Shown here in pieces: positions 45,833-55,193 of a stretch of DNA of 64,000 nucleotides. Under the pieces are notes generated by a model. That model was not told the DNA's origin and made no database searches. It saw nothing but the letters and a program-made list of their open reading frames with translations. The position numbers and the translations under genes are program-made. The DNA comes from Planktothrix sp. FACHB-1365. Its GTDB lineage: Bacteria > Cyanobacteriota > Cyanobacteriia > Cyanobacteriales > Microcoleaceae. The stretch is taken from the NCBI RefSeq assembly GCF_014697575.1, contig NZ_JACJSC010000020.1, positions 49,579 to 113,578 on the forward strand, in the 5' to 3' direction. Numbering within the stretch: the first letter of the stretch is position 1; each line of letters starts with the position of its first letter.

Positions 45833-48557
45833 GATTAATCAGGGGTTCAATTAATTCAACAATTTGCTCAAATTGAAATTTCCGCACAAGTTGTGTTAGG
45901 GATTGTATCAGAAAAATCTGGGTCTTGGGAATTTCTGTAATTAATTCCATCACAACTTGGCCATCAGCTTCAAGTGCTGATTTATACAATTTATCAATCC
46001 AGTCTTGAGACATGAGGTTTAAATCATGGCTAGTCAATTGAACGTTTAACTTATTATTTAAAATGGCTTGTGTTTCCTCATAAATATACTGAACTCCTAA
46101 ATGTTTACTCAAGGATTCAAAAATCCTTTGTTCTGTAAAGGGTTTACGAATAAAATTATCACATCCGGCTGAGAGGACAATGGCTTTTTCTTCTTCTAAT
46201 ACACTCGCAGTTACAGCAATAATCGCTGTAGCATTACCTTTAGTTGTGGATTTAATATATTTAGTCGCTTCATAACCATCCATCACAGGCATTCGCATAT
46301 CCATGAAGATTAAATGGGGTTCCCACTCATTCCAAATAGCGATGGCTTCTAGCCCATTTCTAGCTTCTTTTAACTCAAATCCCAAGGGTTCTAAAAGTTT
46401 AATTAATAATTTACAATTAATTTCTTTATCATCAACGGTCAGAATTTTATAGGTCAGTTGACCCGGTATTAATCCTAATACTTTTTGTCGAATTTCTGGA
46501 AGTTTATTATTAATATTTTGACCGGGTTTTACCTGAATTGAAAAATAGAAAGTTGTGCCTTGTCCGAGTTGACTTTCTACAGAAATATCTCCCCCCATTA
46601 ATTGCACAAATTTTCGACTAATGGCTAATCCTAAACCTGTCCCTTCTTGCTTTTCTTTTCCGGCTTGGGCTTGGGTAAAGGCTTCAAAGAGTTTCGGTAA
46701 TTCCGCCTGGGAAATTCCCACTCCCGTATCGCGGATTTTAAAAGTTAAGCTAATCACGTCCGTTGAGTCTTCTTTATCCTCAAAAACGGTTAAACTAATA
46801 CCCCCTTGAGACGTAAATTTAATTGCATTGCTGAGTAAATTAATTAACACCTGACGCAATTTAACGGCATCAGTACAGATATAGCGAGGAAGGGTTTCAC
46901 TGCGTTGAAAGATTAACTTTAATCCAGCATTAATCGCTCGTAAATCTAGCATATCTTCTAAATCATCAAGCAACCGATACAAATCAAAATTTGTTGGATT
47001 TAAAGTGGTTTTTCCCGCTTCAATTTTAGATAAATCTAAAATATTATTAATTAGAGTTAATAGATAATCACCACTGCGATAAATAATTCCGGCATTTTCA
47101 TATTGGTCAGAGGGAAGATTAGAGCTTCTGACCATTAATTGAGAAAAGCCTAAAATAGCATTCAAAGGCGATCGCAATTCATGGCTCATATTAGCAATAA
47201 AGTTACTTTTGGCTTGATTCGCAACTTCGGCTTTTTCTTTAGCAATAACTAATTCTGCGGTGCGTTCTTCTACCCGATGTTCTAAGGTTTCAAAAGAGGT
47301 TTGTAACTGAAAAGCCATGTCATTAAAGGAATCGGCTAGGGTTTCGATCTCGGAAACTCCCTGGATCTCAACAACCTGACTCAATTCACCATTAGCGATC
47401 GCTCTACTTGCTTGACTCAATCGCTTAATCGGTTTAGCAATCAAATTTGATGTAATAATTCCTAATGCTGTAGCGAGAATTAAAGTTAAGAAACAAAGTA
47501 AAATAGTGGTCTGGGTATTAGCTTGAATTTCTCCTAGAAATTCAGATTCTGGGATGGTTATCACTACCACCCAATCCAAACCATATTGATCTCGGTAGGG
47601 GATGACACGAACAAAAGGATTGTGAGCCAAATTAGGGCGGAGTGATTGCGGTTTATTGATGGCATTTAAACTACCAAATCCTTTGATTAACTCCCCTGTC
47701 AAATCACGAATGACTATTTCACGACTATTGATAGCTGCCAAACGTTGCCCTTTGTTATTCACGACCAAGATAGGAGATTCATCTTCTGAACTCGCCACAA
47801 TCAATCCTGAACGCTCCATGATAAAAATATGACCAGAACTTGTTTTATTAAGTTTTTTGAGAAACTGACTAATCTGAAGGAGATCGAGATCAATACCGAA
47901 TACCCCAAGCAAATTATTTTGGGAGCTATAAACGGGAGCGCTTGCTGAGATACTGAGAACATTTGACGCAACTGTCCAAGAATAAATTGAACTCCAGATT
48001 GGTTTGCCCGCTTTCACCGCATCCAAGTACCAGAGACTATCAATTTGAGAAATCGCAACTGTATTAATTAATTTTAGTCGATTCGCTTGCTTGTCAACCA
48101 AGTAATATCGATACTTATTGGGTTCAGATGGGAGAGTTTCTGAAATTTCTAACACATTACCTGCCGGATCTCCATAACCTGCACCAATATATCCTCCTTC
48201 CTTACTACCAAAGTTAATATAGGTAAAACCCAATAATTGCTGCTGACGACAAAAATATTTACCCATAGCCTTAAAATCATTCAAGTTTAAGATTCCTGAC
48301 TCAAAAGCCTCCACATTCATTTGGTTGATTTCTTGAGCTTTTCCCATGTAACTATTAAGATATTGCTCAATACGATTACTCGTCTCTGTCATTAATTCAT
48401 CAGCCAGGTTCTCAACAGCGTGCTGTCCACTGCGGTAAGAAAGATAGCCGACTAAACCCACTGCGCCCACAATTTGCAACACAAAGGGGACAATTAACAC
48501 AAATCTCAGGGGAATTTGTCGTTTTTTTTTGATGGTCTTGGGACGAGGGTTAATCAT
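45822..48557 (-). CDS. Hybrid sensor histidine kinase, copy 2
   Basis: Order in the 911 residues: transmembrane helix (~17-40), periplasmic dCache-like sensor (~45-345), second transmembrane helix (~350-372), HAMP (~370-425), coiled coil, HisKA with H-box [16 protein letters not shown] (~455), HATPase ([31 protein letters not shown]), receiver (~700-825, [13 protein letters not shown]) and a ~75-residue tail. Its start overlaps the end of copy 1 by 8 bases. It is closely similar to copy 1 in the kinase and receiver, with a more divergent sensor. No HPt domain is present. The ligand is unknown; dCache sensors often bind small organic molecules. Confidence 0.93.
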   Translation of the reverse strand: MINPRPKTIKKKRQIPLRFVLIVPFVLQIVGAVGLVGYLSYRSGQHAVENLADELMTETSNRIEQYLNSYMGKAQEINQMNVEAFESGILNLNDFKAMGKYFCRQQQLLGFTYINFGSKEGGYIGAGYGDPAGNVLEISETLPSEPNKYRYYLVDKQANRLKLINTVAISQIDSLWYLDAVKAGKPIWSSIYSWTVASNVLSISASAPVYSSQNNLLGVFGIDLDLLQISQFLKKLNKTSSGHIFIMERSGLIVASSEDESPILVVNNKGQRLAAINSREIVIRDLTGELIKGFGSLNAINKPQSLRPNLAHNPFVRVIPYRDQYGLDWVVVITIPESEFLGEIQANTQTTILLCFLTLILATALGIITSNLIAKPIKRLSQASRAIANGELSQVVEIQGVSEIETLADSFNDMAFQLQTSFETLEHRVEERTAELVIAKEKAEVANQAKSNFIANMSHELRSPLNAILGFSQLMVRSSNLPSDQYENAGIIYRSGDYLLTLINNILDLSKIEAGKTTLNPTNFDLYRLLDDLEDMLDLRAINAGLKLIFQRSETLPRYICTDAVKLRQVLINLLSNAIKFTSQGGISLTVFEDKEDSTDVISLTFKIRDTGVGISQAELPKLFEAFTQAQAGKEKQEGTGLGLAISRKFVQLMGGDISVESQLGQGTTFYFSIQVKPGQNINNKLPEIRQKVLGLIPGQLTYKILTVDDKEINCKLLIKLLEPLGFELKEARNGLEAIAIWNEWEPHLIFMDMRMPVMDGYEATKYIKSTTKGNATAIIAVTASVLEEEKAIVLSAGCDNFIRKPFTEQRIFESLSKHLGVQYIYEETQAILNNKLNVQLTSHDLNLMSQDWIDKLYKSALEADGQVVMELITEIPKTQIFLIQSLTQLVRKFQFEQIVELIEPLINHES

Positions 48558-51363
48558 AGTTTATTAAAGGCTCGGTTAATTCAATTATCTGCTCAAATTG
48601 AAATTTACGCACAACCTTTGTTAGAAATTGGGTGAGATCAATCTCGGTAGCCGGAATTTCTTCAATTAATTCCAAAACTTGGGTAGAGTTTGCTTCTAAT
48701 GCAGCTTCATAGAGTTGATTAATCCATTCAGGGGACATAATTTTTAAATCCTCTGAAGTTAACTTTAGTTTGGGACTACTCCTTAAAAGAGTTTGTGTTT
48801 CTGCATAAATATACTCCACTCCTAAATGTTTCCCTAAAGCCTCAAAAATGGTATATTCTGTAAAGGGTTTACGGAGAAAATCATCACATCCGGCTGAGAG
48901 AGTAATCGCTTTTTCTTCTTCTAAAACACTGGCTGTTAACGCAATAATGGCAGTCCCATTGCCTTTAGTTGTGGATTTAATATATTGAGTGGCTTCATAA
49001 CCATCCATCACAGGCATTCGCATATCCATCCAAATTAAATGGGGTTCCCATTCTTCCCATATTGCGATCGCTTCAATTCCATTACTCGCTTCTTTTACCT
49101 CAAATCCTAAAGGTGAAAGTAATTTAATTAGTAATTGACGATTAATTTCTTTATCATCAACAGTGAGAATTTTATAGGTGGGTTGACCGGGAGCTAAAGC
49201 CAGAACTTGAGGGTGTTTTTCTGGAGTTTTACTGACAATTTCTTGACCTAATTTAGCTTGAATATAAAATTGAAAGGTTGTGCCTTTTCCTAATTCACTT
49301 TCTACAGAAATATCTCCCCCCATTAATGAGATAAATTTGCGACTAATGGCTAATCCTAAACCCGTTCCTTCATTGCATTTCTTTCCCGCTTGAGCTTGAG
49401 AAAAAGCATCAAACAGCTTGGGTAATTCTTCGGGTGCTATTCCGACTCCCGTATCACAAATAGAAAAATGAAGATTAAAAATATCGATTGTTTCTTGATC
49501 TCCCTGAAAGACAGAGAGTGTAATCTGACCATCTAAGGTAAATTTAATGGCATTACTAAGTAAATTGATGATGACCTGACGCAGTTTAACTTCATCGGTA
49601 TAGATATAATGAGGAACATTTTCATCCCGAATAAATATCAGTGTTAAACCCGCAGATACAGCGCGTAGATGCAACATATTTTCTAAATCATCTAGGAGGT
49701 AATACAGATCAAAATATCGAGGATTCAAGGTGGTTTTTCCGGCTTCTATTTTTGATAAATCCAGAATATTATTAATCAGTGTTAGTAAATATTCTCCACT
49801 GCGATAGATAATGTCTGCATTCTCATATTCTTCTGGACTAACTGCCGACTTTCTTAAGATCAATTGGGAAAAACCTAGAATAGCATTCAAAGGCGATCGC
49901 AATTCATGGCTCATATTGGCAATAAAGGTACTTTTGGCTTGATTGGCAACTTCGGCTTTTTCTTTGGCAATTTCTAATTCTGCGGTGCGTTCATGTACCC
50001 GATTTTCTAAGGTTTCAAAAGCAGTTTTTAACTGAATCGCCATACTATTAAATGAATCGGTAAGACTTGTTACTTCAGTAATACCTTGAAGTTTGATATC
50101 CTGAATCCCGTGATTTTTTTCTGGGGTTAAATATTGCCATTCACCCTTTGCGATTGCCTGACTTGCTCGATTTAAACGTAGAATTGGATGAGTAATCCAT
50201 CGAGCGGTGAGAATACCAATAGCTGTAGTCAGGAGTAAGGTAATAAGAGAGAGTAAAACTGTTAATTCGGCATTAGTCTGAATTTCTGCCATAAAGTCAG
50301 AGTCTGGGAGAGCTACGACTAACAACCAATCTAAACCATATTGATCTTGATAAGGCTTAATGTGAACAAACAGCGTTTTCCCCTTCAAGGGAACTTGGAA
50401 GTTAAAATCAGTTTTAATTTGGTTAAGATCGCCATATTGTTGTTGCAGTTGATGGGTGATTATCCTTGTCCAAGGGTTCTGACTCTGGGTAGCACTTAAG
50501 CGGATTAACTTTCCCGTGGCATCTTTCAAATAGGGAGTTTCTAACGTTGATGTAGCGACAAGATCGCCCTGACGATCAATAATAAATGTTTGTCCTGAAG
50601 TCGAGAATTTGAGATTATTTAAAAAGGTTCCGATTCCATCTAATATGATGCCACTATTAAAAACCCCTTGAAGTTTTCCCCCATCATCATAAACAGGAAA
50701 TATTGCATTAATCCCTAATGTTTTTGGCACTTTGTAAACAATAATCGGCGACCAAGTTTGTTTTTTAGCTGCAACTGCCGCCAGATACCAATCGGTTTTC
50801 AGTACATTAACGGGTGTCATATAGCTCAATTTCCTGCCTCTACCTTGATCATCAACGAGATAATATTTCCGTTTTGTGACATCTGGAAGGTTGACTTGGT
50901 TTAAGATGAATGCACCTTGCTTAAGATTTTCTCCAGAAAGCTGATTGGCTTGTGCAACTAATTCCTGACTGAGAAGGCGATAGTAGTTTATCTGTTCTCC
51001 CTGTTCATTAGCGAAGCCATTAGATGAAAGGGAAGGAGAGAGTTTGATCTGTTGCCAAAGATGCTGACGTAGTTGCTCAAAATCTTTGATATTAAGGCTA
51101 CCCTGTTGAAAAATATCATAATTTAGAGCGACTATTTGCTGTTGAATTTGCAGGGAGGTATTCAGGTGATCATGTATTCGTTTTGTCACCTGATCCATCA
51201 CCTGATTGGCTAAGTTTTCTACCGCTTGTTGTCCACTTTGATAAGACAAATAACCCACTAATCCCACAGCACCGACAATTTGCAACACAAAGGGGACAAT
51301 TAACACTAATCTCAGGGAAATTTGTCGGGTTTTTAAGGATTTATTGGAGAGAGATTTCATCAT
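48550..51363 (-). CDS. Hybrid sensor histidine kinase, copy 1
   Basis: The 937 residues share the layout of the downstream gene: TM1, dCache-like sensor (with [19 protein letters not shown] and [16 protein letters not shown] near the membrane), TM2, HAMP, HisKA ([15 protein letters not shown]), HATPase ([20 protein letters not shown]) and receiver ([13 protein letters not shown]). The first ~45 residues and the kinase core are near-identical to copy 2, while the sensor has diverged, indicating tandem duplication followed by sensor change. It leads the three-gene operon; its promoter must lie before 51363, next to or within the 29-bp repeat array. Confidence 0.93.
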   Translation of the reverse strand: MMKSLSNKSLKTRQISLRLVLIVPFVLQIVGAVGLVGYLSYQSGQQAVENLANQVMDQVTKRIHDHLNTSLQIQQQIVALNYDIFQQGSLNIKDFEQLRQHLWQQIKLSPSLSSNGFANEQGEQINYYRLLSQELVAQANQLSGENLKQGAFILNQVNLPDVTKRKYYLVDDQGRGRKLSYMTPVNVLKTDWYLAAVAAKKQTWSPIIVYKVPKTLGINAIFPVYDDGGKLQGVFNSGIILDGIGTFLNNLKFSTSGQTFIIDRQGDLVATSTLETPYLKDATGKLIRLSATQSQNPWTRIITHQLQQQYGDLNQIKTDFNFQVPLKGKTLFVHIKPYQDQYGLDWLLVVALPDSDFMAEIQTNAELTVLLSLITLLLTTAIGILTARWITHPILRLNRASQAIAKGEWQYLTPEKNHGIQDIKLQGITEVTSLTDSFNSMAIQLKTAFETLENRVHERTAELEIAKEKAEVANQAKSTFIANMSHELRSPLNAILGFSQLILRKSAVSPEEYENADIIYRSGEYLLTLINNILDLSKIEAGKTTLNPRYFDLYYLLDDLENMLHLRAVSAGLTLIFIRDENVPHYIYTDEVKLRQVIINLLSNAIKFTLDGQITLSVFQGDQETIDIFNLHFSICDTGVGIAPEELPKLFDAFSQAQAGKKCNEGTGLGLAISRKFISLMGGDISVESELGKGTTFQFYIQAKLGQEIVSKTPEKHPQVLALAPGQPTYKILTVDDKEINRQLLIKLLSPLGFEVKEASNGIEAIAIWEEWEPHLIWMDMRMPVMDGYEATQYIKSTTKGNGTAIIALTASVLEEEKAITLSAGCDDFLRKPFTEYTIFEALGKHLGVEYIYAETQTLLRSSPKLKLTSEDLKIMSPEWINQLYEAALEANSTQVLELIEEIPATEIDLTQFLTKVVRKFQFEQIIELTEPLINYD

Positions 51364-51416
51364 CTGTGATCAGAGGTTTAACTTAATCAACCAACTGCTC
51401 AAATTAAAATTTACTT

Positions 51417-51520
51417 CGTAGTGAGGGCTTTAGCCCTCTCTTAGCCCTAAAGGGCTTACTACGAGGATTTTAGCCCTAAAGGGCTTACTACGAGGATTTT
51501 AGCCCTAAAGGGCTTACTAC
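51417..51520. repeat. 29-bp tandem repeats with internal palindromes
   Basis: AGCCCTAAAGGGCTTACTAC units recur at 51443, 51472 and 51501 with a 29-base period, preceded by GTAGTGAGGGCTTTAGCCCTC. Each unit holds the palindrome AGCCCTAAAGGGCT. The family matches the repeats inside the GT2 gene at 15289-15384. It lies upstream of the kinase operon and just after rsmG. It is not a CRISPR, since the units abut with no unique spacers. Confidence 0.8.
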
Positions 51521-52266
51521 AAGGGTTTTTGACCGGGAACTCCAACATTTCGAGGGTATTGTTTCGGTGTAGGTTTAACTTTTTTAATCGATACACAGTG
51601 GCGAACACTGTTAGTTAAAGGGGTGGTAAATTCATCAACAGATTCGATGATTCCCCCTAATTGTTTCACCGCCGATGTTAACTGTTTTTCTTCTTCTGTT
51701 GTCCAGTGACCTCGATAGAGAATTCCTAATCCTCCAATCTTTAATAAAGGCAAAGCATATTCAGCAGAAACGGATGGCGGAGCCACGGCTCTTAATAAAG
51801 CTAACTGATAGGATTCTCGATGTTTATGGTGTTGACCCAGAGCTTCTGCTCGACCTACCCAAGGAATGGTATTTTTGAAGTTTAATTGCTCTAAAATTGT
51901 TGTTAAGGCGGTAATTTTTTTGCGAGTTGAATCTAATAACGTGACAGAACAATCCGGTAATACTAAAGCCACAGGTATTCCGGGGAAGCCTCCCCCTGTA
52001 CCAATATCAATAATTTTATCACTGGGATGGGAAGCAGTTTTACCCGATAAAATGGGGGCAATTCCGCGTAGAGAATCCCATAAATGTTTTTCCCAAAATT
52101 CTTCAGGTTCAGTTAAGCGAGTTAAGTTGAGTTGTTGATTAAACTCCAGAATTAACTCAAATAATTGTTGAAATAAATCCTGTTGTGCAGGAGTAGGTTG
52201 CCAATTTAAGGTATTCTGCCAAATTGCAGTCAGTTCGGGTAACTTAGGGAAGGAAGTTTGATTCAT
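51517..52266 (-). CDS. rsmG: 16S rRNA (guanine527-N7)-methyltransferase
   Basis: The 249 residues match RsmG/GidB: a helical N-terminus with LNLTRLTEPEEFWEKHLWDSL, SAM motif IDIGTGGGFPGIPVALVLPD, LLDSTRKKITAL, and LLRAVAPP...ALPLLKIGG. The enzyme methylates G527 of 16S rRNA in the 530 loop. The C-terminus extends ~20 residues (KPTPKQYPRNVGVPGQKPL), of which the PRNVGVPGQKPL end is common in cyanobacterial members. The stop codon abuts the 29-bp repeat array. It lies 13 bases downstream of the ECF-type ATPase gene. Confidence 0.93.
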   Translation of the reverse strand: MNQTSFPKLPELTAIWQNTLNWQPTPAQQDLFQQLFELILEFNQQLNLTRLTEPEEFWEKHLWDSLRGIAPILSGKTASHPSDKIIDIGTGGGFPGIPVALVLPDCSVTLLDSTRKKITALTTILEQLNFKNTIPWVGRAEALGQHHKHRESYQLALLRAVAPPSVSAEYALPLLKIGGLGILYRGHWTTEEEKQLTSAVKQLGGIIESVDEFTTPLTNSVRHCVSIKKVKPTPKQYPRNVGVPGQKPL

Positions 52267-52279
52267 AATTTATCAAAAA

Positions 52280-52963
52280 TTAAGCTTTTGGAGAAGCTAC
52301 TATTTTTTGTTGGTCTTGCATTACCATTGTCTTCAAATCTAGGGGTGCTAAATGACCGTGTTGTAATGACCAACAACAATCTGCAAGATTCAACAATTCT
52401 CTAGCATCATGGGTGACAATTAATAACGTCCAATGTTTTTTTAATTTTCCTAATAAATTAATTAATTGTTGCCGCATTGACCAATCTAAACCCGCCGTTG
52501 GTTCATCTAACATTAAAATGTGGGGTTGGCGAATTAATTGTACTGCTAAGGCTAGACGTCTTTGCTGTCCACCACTGAGGGAATGGGGAGCAACTTGTAA
52601 GGATAAATGGCTGAGTCCTACTTCATCTAACGCTTGATGAACCTGCTCTGAACCTAACTCTGGATGACCTAAGCGTAACTCATCTAAAATTGTGCCCCCA
52701 CAAAAATGTCGTTCTGGAAATTGAAACACTAAACCCGCAAGCTGTTGTAAGTGTTCCGAGGTTAATTCTTGCTCCCGCCAGCAAATATTTCCCTTCGTTT
52801 TTTCAGCTAAACCCGCTAAAATTTCCAGTAATGTACTTTTTCCCGAACCACTAGGCCCAATAATGAGTCCCATTTGCTGCGGTGCCAGTTCTAAGTTGAC
52901 CTGCGCTAAAATCGGGTTGTCACTAGCGGCGGGATGATAAACTAAGTTTTTGATATAAAGCAT
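52280..52963 (-). CDS. ECF/cobalt-type ABC transporter ATPase
   Basis: From the ATG at 52963 the protein has 227 residues; upstream codons to 53014 look hydrophobic and unconserved. Walker A GPSGSGKST, Q-loop VFQFPERHFCG (the VFQ.P...F pattern of CbiO/EcfA), signature LSGGQQRRLALA, Walker B ILMLDEPTAGLD and switch His IVTHDA are intact. Such ATPases energise vitamin or metal ECF transporters. No transmembrane EcfT or S component is nearby, so its partners are encoded elsewhere. Same strand as rsmG and 13 bases upstream of it. Confidence 0.9.
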   Translation of the reverse strand: MLYIKNLVYHPAASDNPILAQVNLELAPQQMGLIIGPSGSGKSTLLEILAGLAEKTKGNICWREQELTSEHLQQLAGLVFQFPERHFCGGTILDELRLGHPELGSEQVHQALDEVGLSHLSLQVAPHSLSGGQQRRLALAVQLIRQPHILMLDEPTAGLDWSMRQQLINLLGKLKKHWTLLIVTHDARELLNLADCCWSLQHGHLAPLDLKTMVMQDQQKIVASPKA

Positions 52964-53211
52964 CACAAACAGAAAACCAATAAAATGAGAAGTTGAGCCG
53001 AAAAAACAAAGCAAGAGGAAATGCTTAATGCCGAATTCACTTAATTTAGATTATAACACAATGAATAGATTATTTTTATCAGTTTTTTCAAATAAATCTG
53101 GGTTTCCCCTTGCCGAAAGCCGAGAAAAAAATTAAGATTTATACAAAATAGATGGTAATATCATCCCAGCTTGGCTCTGATTGAACATTCCGTTTTAACT
53201 TGGATAATAGG

Positions 53212-54255
53212 ATGAACATTATGCTCAATTCTTCTCGGTGTAAAGGTTGGAAAATTCCCCCCATGATTAGACAGTTTTTCTGGGGAATCAGTGCGAGTTT
53301 GATCACCTTCAGTTCAGGGATAAATCCCAGTTTGGCAGCTGATCCGTTTCGCACAACTGATCCGCGTCCCATCGGAAGCCAAACAGAAACTGCATTTAAA
53401 GCCATGTTTGAGCGAGGGAATTATAAAGAAGCTCAACAAGTTTTAGAAAAAGCGAAATTACAAGAATCGAATGAACCCTTAGTCTATGCACTCTTGGCTT
53501 CTTTAGCTTACCAAGATCAAGATTTTAATAGTTTAAAAACCTATAGTGATCAAACCTTGGCATCGGCTAAACTCTTAAGTACAAAAGACCCTTTACGCGG
53601 TAATCTTTATATTGCAGTGGGTTTATTTTTACAAGGAGGTCATACCATCGTCACGGAAGGCACATTGAAAGGCGCGCCTAAAGCTTTAAATCAATTACAA
53701 GAGGTGTTGAAATCCTTAAATGTTGCTGAAAAAATTAATCCTCAAGATCCTGAATTAAACTTAATTCAAGGCTATATGGATTTATTATTATCCTTAAATC
53801 TTCCCTTTTCTGACTCCCAAAAAGCCATTAAAAAACTTGAACAACAAGCTAAACCTAGTTATTTGGCTTATCGGGGAATTGCCATTGGTTATCAAAATTT
53901 AGGTCAATATGATCAAGCCTTAAGTTATACCGAAAAAGCTCTATCTCAAGCTCCCAACCATCCAGAAGTATTATATCTGAAAGCCCAAATCTTAGCAGAA
54001 CAGGGAAAGAAACTCAAAGCAAGCAATCAAACTTTAATTCCCTCTCAGTTACAGGAAGCCAAGCAATATTTTACCCAAGCTTTAAACCAATCTGATCAAC
54101 TTCCTAAACGATTAGTCGCTCAGATATATTATGAACAATGCAAAAATTTAAACCGCATTGATAATCAAGGACGACCTTGTGATCCGTTGCGCGATAAAAT
54201 TAAAGATGCTAATGGTCTTTGGGGGCCAACTGCGAATCAATTACCACCTTTATAA
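53212..54255 (+). CDS. Sll0314/Alr1548-type exported TPR protein
   Basis: The protein has a signal peptide (MIRQFFWGISASLITFSSGINPSLAA, cut before DPF) when read from the ATG at 53263. The ATG at 53212 adds 17 residues; a TTG at 53200 is less likely. The mature part (DPFRTTDPRPIGSQTETAFKAMFERGNYKEA) is TPR-like helical repeats, with a conserved region GLFLQGGHTIVTEGTLKGAPKAL. The family is widespread in cyanobacteria with no known activity and is probably periplasmic or thylakoid-lumenal. It precedes the DUF3531 gene by 12 bases, so the two are likely co-transcribed. Confidence 0.82.
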   Translation: MNIMLNSSRCKGWKIPPMIRQFFWGISASLITFSSGINPSLAADPFRTTDPRPIGSQTETAFKAMFERGNYKEAQQVLEKAKLQESNEPLVYALLASLAYQDQDFNSLKTYSDQTLASAKLLSTKDPLRGNLYIAVGLFLQGGHTIVTEGTLKGAPKALNQLQEVLKSLNVAEKINPQDPELNLIQGYMDLLLSLNLPFSDSQKAIKKLEQQAKPSYLAYRGIAIGYQNLGQYDQALSYTEKALSQAPNHPEVLYLKAQILAEQGKKLKASNQTLIPSQLQEAKQYFTQALNQSDQLPKRLVAQIYYEQCKNLNRIDNQGRPCDPLRDKIKDANGLWGPTANQLPPL

Positions 54256-54267
54256 CGATTTATTCTT

Positions 54268-54720
54268 ATGGAAGTTTTGTTTAGAGAATGTAATCCTTTT
54301 GATATTTGGATTTGGCTACAATTTCAAACCGTCCCCTCCCGCAGTGAACGGGATTATATTGAGGAAGTGTTTGATTCTTGGTTTCTATTAGGAAAAATGG
54401 GAGGATTTAATGCAGAAAATCTACAGGTTCAAGATACTGGAATTGATTTAAGTTATCTGACTTACGATGATGCCATTGTTGATAATAGTATGATGGCACT
54501 AATGCACAATATGGGAGAAATTGAATATCAGGGAGTCTGGGCTCGGTGTTGGTTTGATTTAGGAACCAGTGATGCTTTTGCTCTCGATGTTTTAATCAAT
54601 GCCTTTCGCCAATTAAGCCAAGAATATGTAATCATTGAAAAACTTATTATTGGCGGTGAAAATGAAGATTGGCCGATTGAAAAAGACGTTTATCAATCCA
54701 GTGTAGCTGATTATAATTAA
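54268..54720 (+). CDS. DUF3531 family protein
   Basis: The 150 residues match DUF3531, a family of cyanobacteria and plastids: MEVLFREC(N)PFDIWIWLQF, SWFLLGKMGGFNAENLQV, MHNMGEIEYQGVWARCWFDLGTSDAFALDVLINAF. There is no signal peptide or membrane segment. Function is unknown. It follows the exported TPR protein gene closely and ends in a heptamer repeat array. Confidence 0.88.
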   Translation: MEVLFRECNPFDIWIWLQFQTVPSRSERDYIEEVFDSWFLLGKMGGFNAENLQVQDTGIDLSYLTYDDAIVDNSMMALMHNMGEIEYQGVWARCWFDLGTSDAFALDVLINAFRQLSQEYVIIEKLIIGGENEDWPIEKDVYQSSVADYN

Positions 54721-54803
54721 TCAGTTATCAGTTATCAGTTATCAGTTATCAGTTGACAGTTATCAGTTGACAGTTATCAGTTGACAGTTGACAGTTATCA
54801 GTT
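54720..54803. repeat. Heptamer STRR, 12 copies (ATCAGTT/GACAGTT)
   Basis: Twelve contiguous 7-base units, mostly ATCAGTT with GACAGTT variants, start within the stop of the DUF3531 gene. The same heptamer makes up the array at 59154-59244. Confidence 0.88.
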
Positions 54804-54883
54804 ATACGGGGTTACGGCTTAGGAGATCTTTCACAACTTCAAGACTCCGCCCTGAGCGCATCTATACAAAAGTTAATAATTTC

Positions 54884-55036
54884 CCCCTCTCCCCTTGTCC
54901 CCTCTCCCCTTGTCCCCCCATCCCCCCGTCCCCTTGTCCCCCCATCCCCTTGTCCCCTTGTCCCCCCATCCCCTTGTCCCCCCATCCCCCCGTCCCCTTG
55001 TCCCCCCATCCCCTTGTCCCCTTGTCCCCTCTCCTC
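54884..55036. repeat. C-rich minisatellite (CCCCTTGT / CCCCCCAT units)
   Basis: About 150 bases made of CCCCTTGTCCCC and CCCCCCATCCCC units on the plus strand. All apparent ORFs across it are by-products of the repeat. The G-rich complementary strand could form quadruplexes. It lies in the gap before the Omp85 gene. Confidence 0.8.
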
Positions 55037-55193
55037 ATCCAGGGGTAGTTCACAAGCTTTTCGTTGTAGGAGTGTCAAAGCTTGTTAAGATGTCAGATGT
55101 CGCAGCGTCAGCGTTGAGTGTGATTGTCACCGTAACGTTTAAGCTGAGGATTGACCAATTTTAGGTGTGGGACTGTCTAAAAGAGTGAGTATC

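Noticed and set aside
51443..51520. 29-bp repeats resembling a CRISPR array
   Set aside because: The units are directly adjacent with no unique spacers, and no cas gene is near.
54788..55164. Several ORFs on both strands rich in PLSPCP or GQGDGG residues
   Set aside because: They are translations of the C-rich minisatellite and have no coding character outside the repeat.
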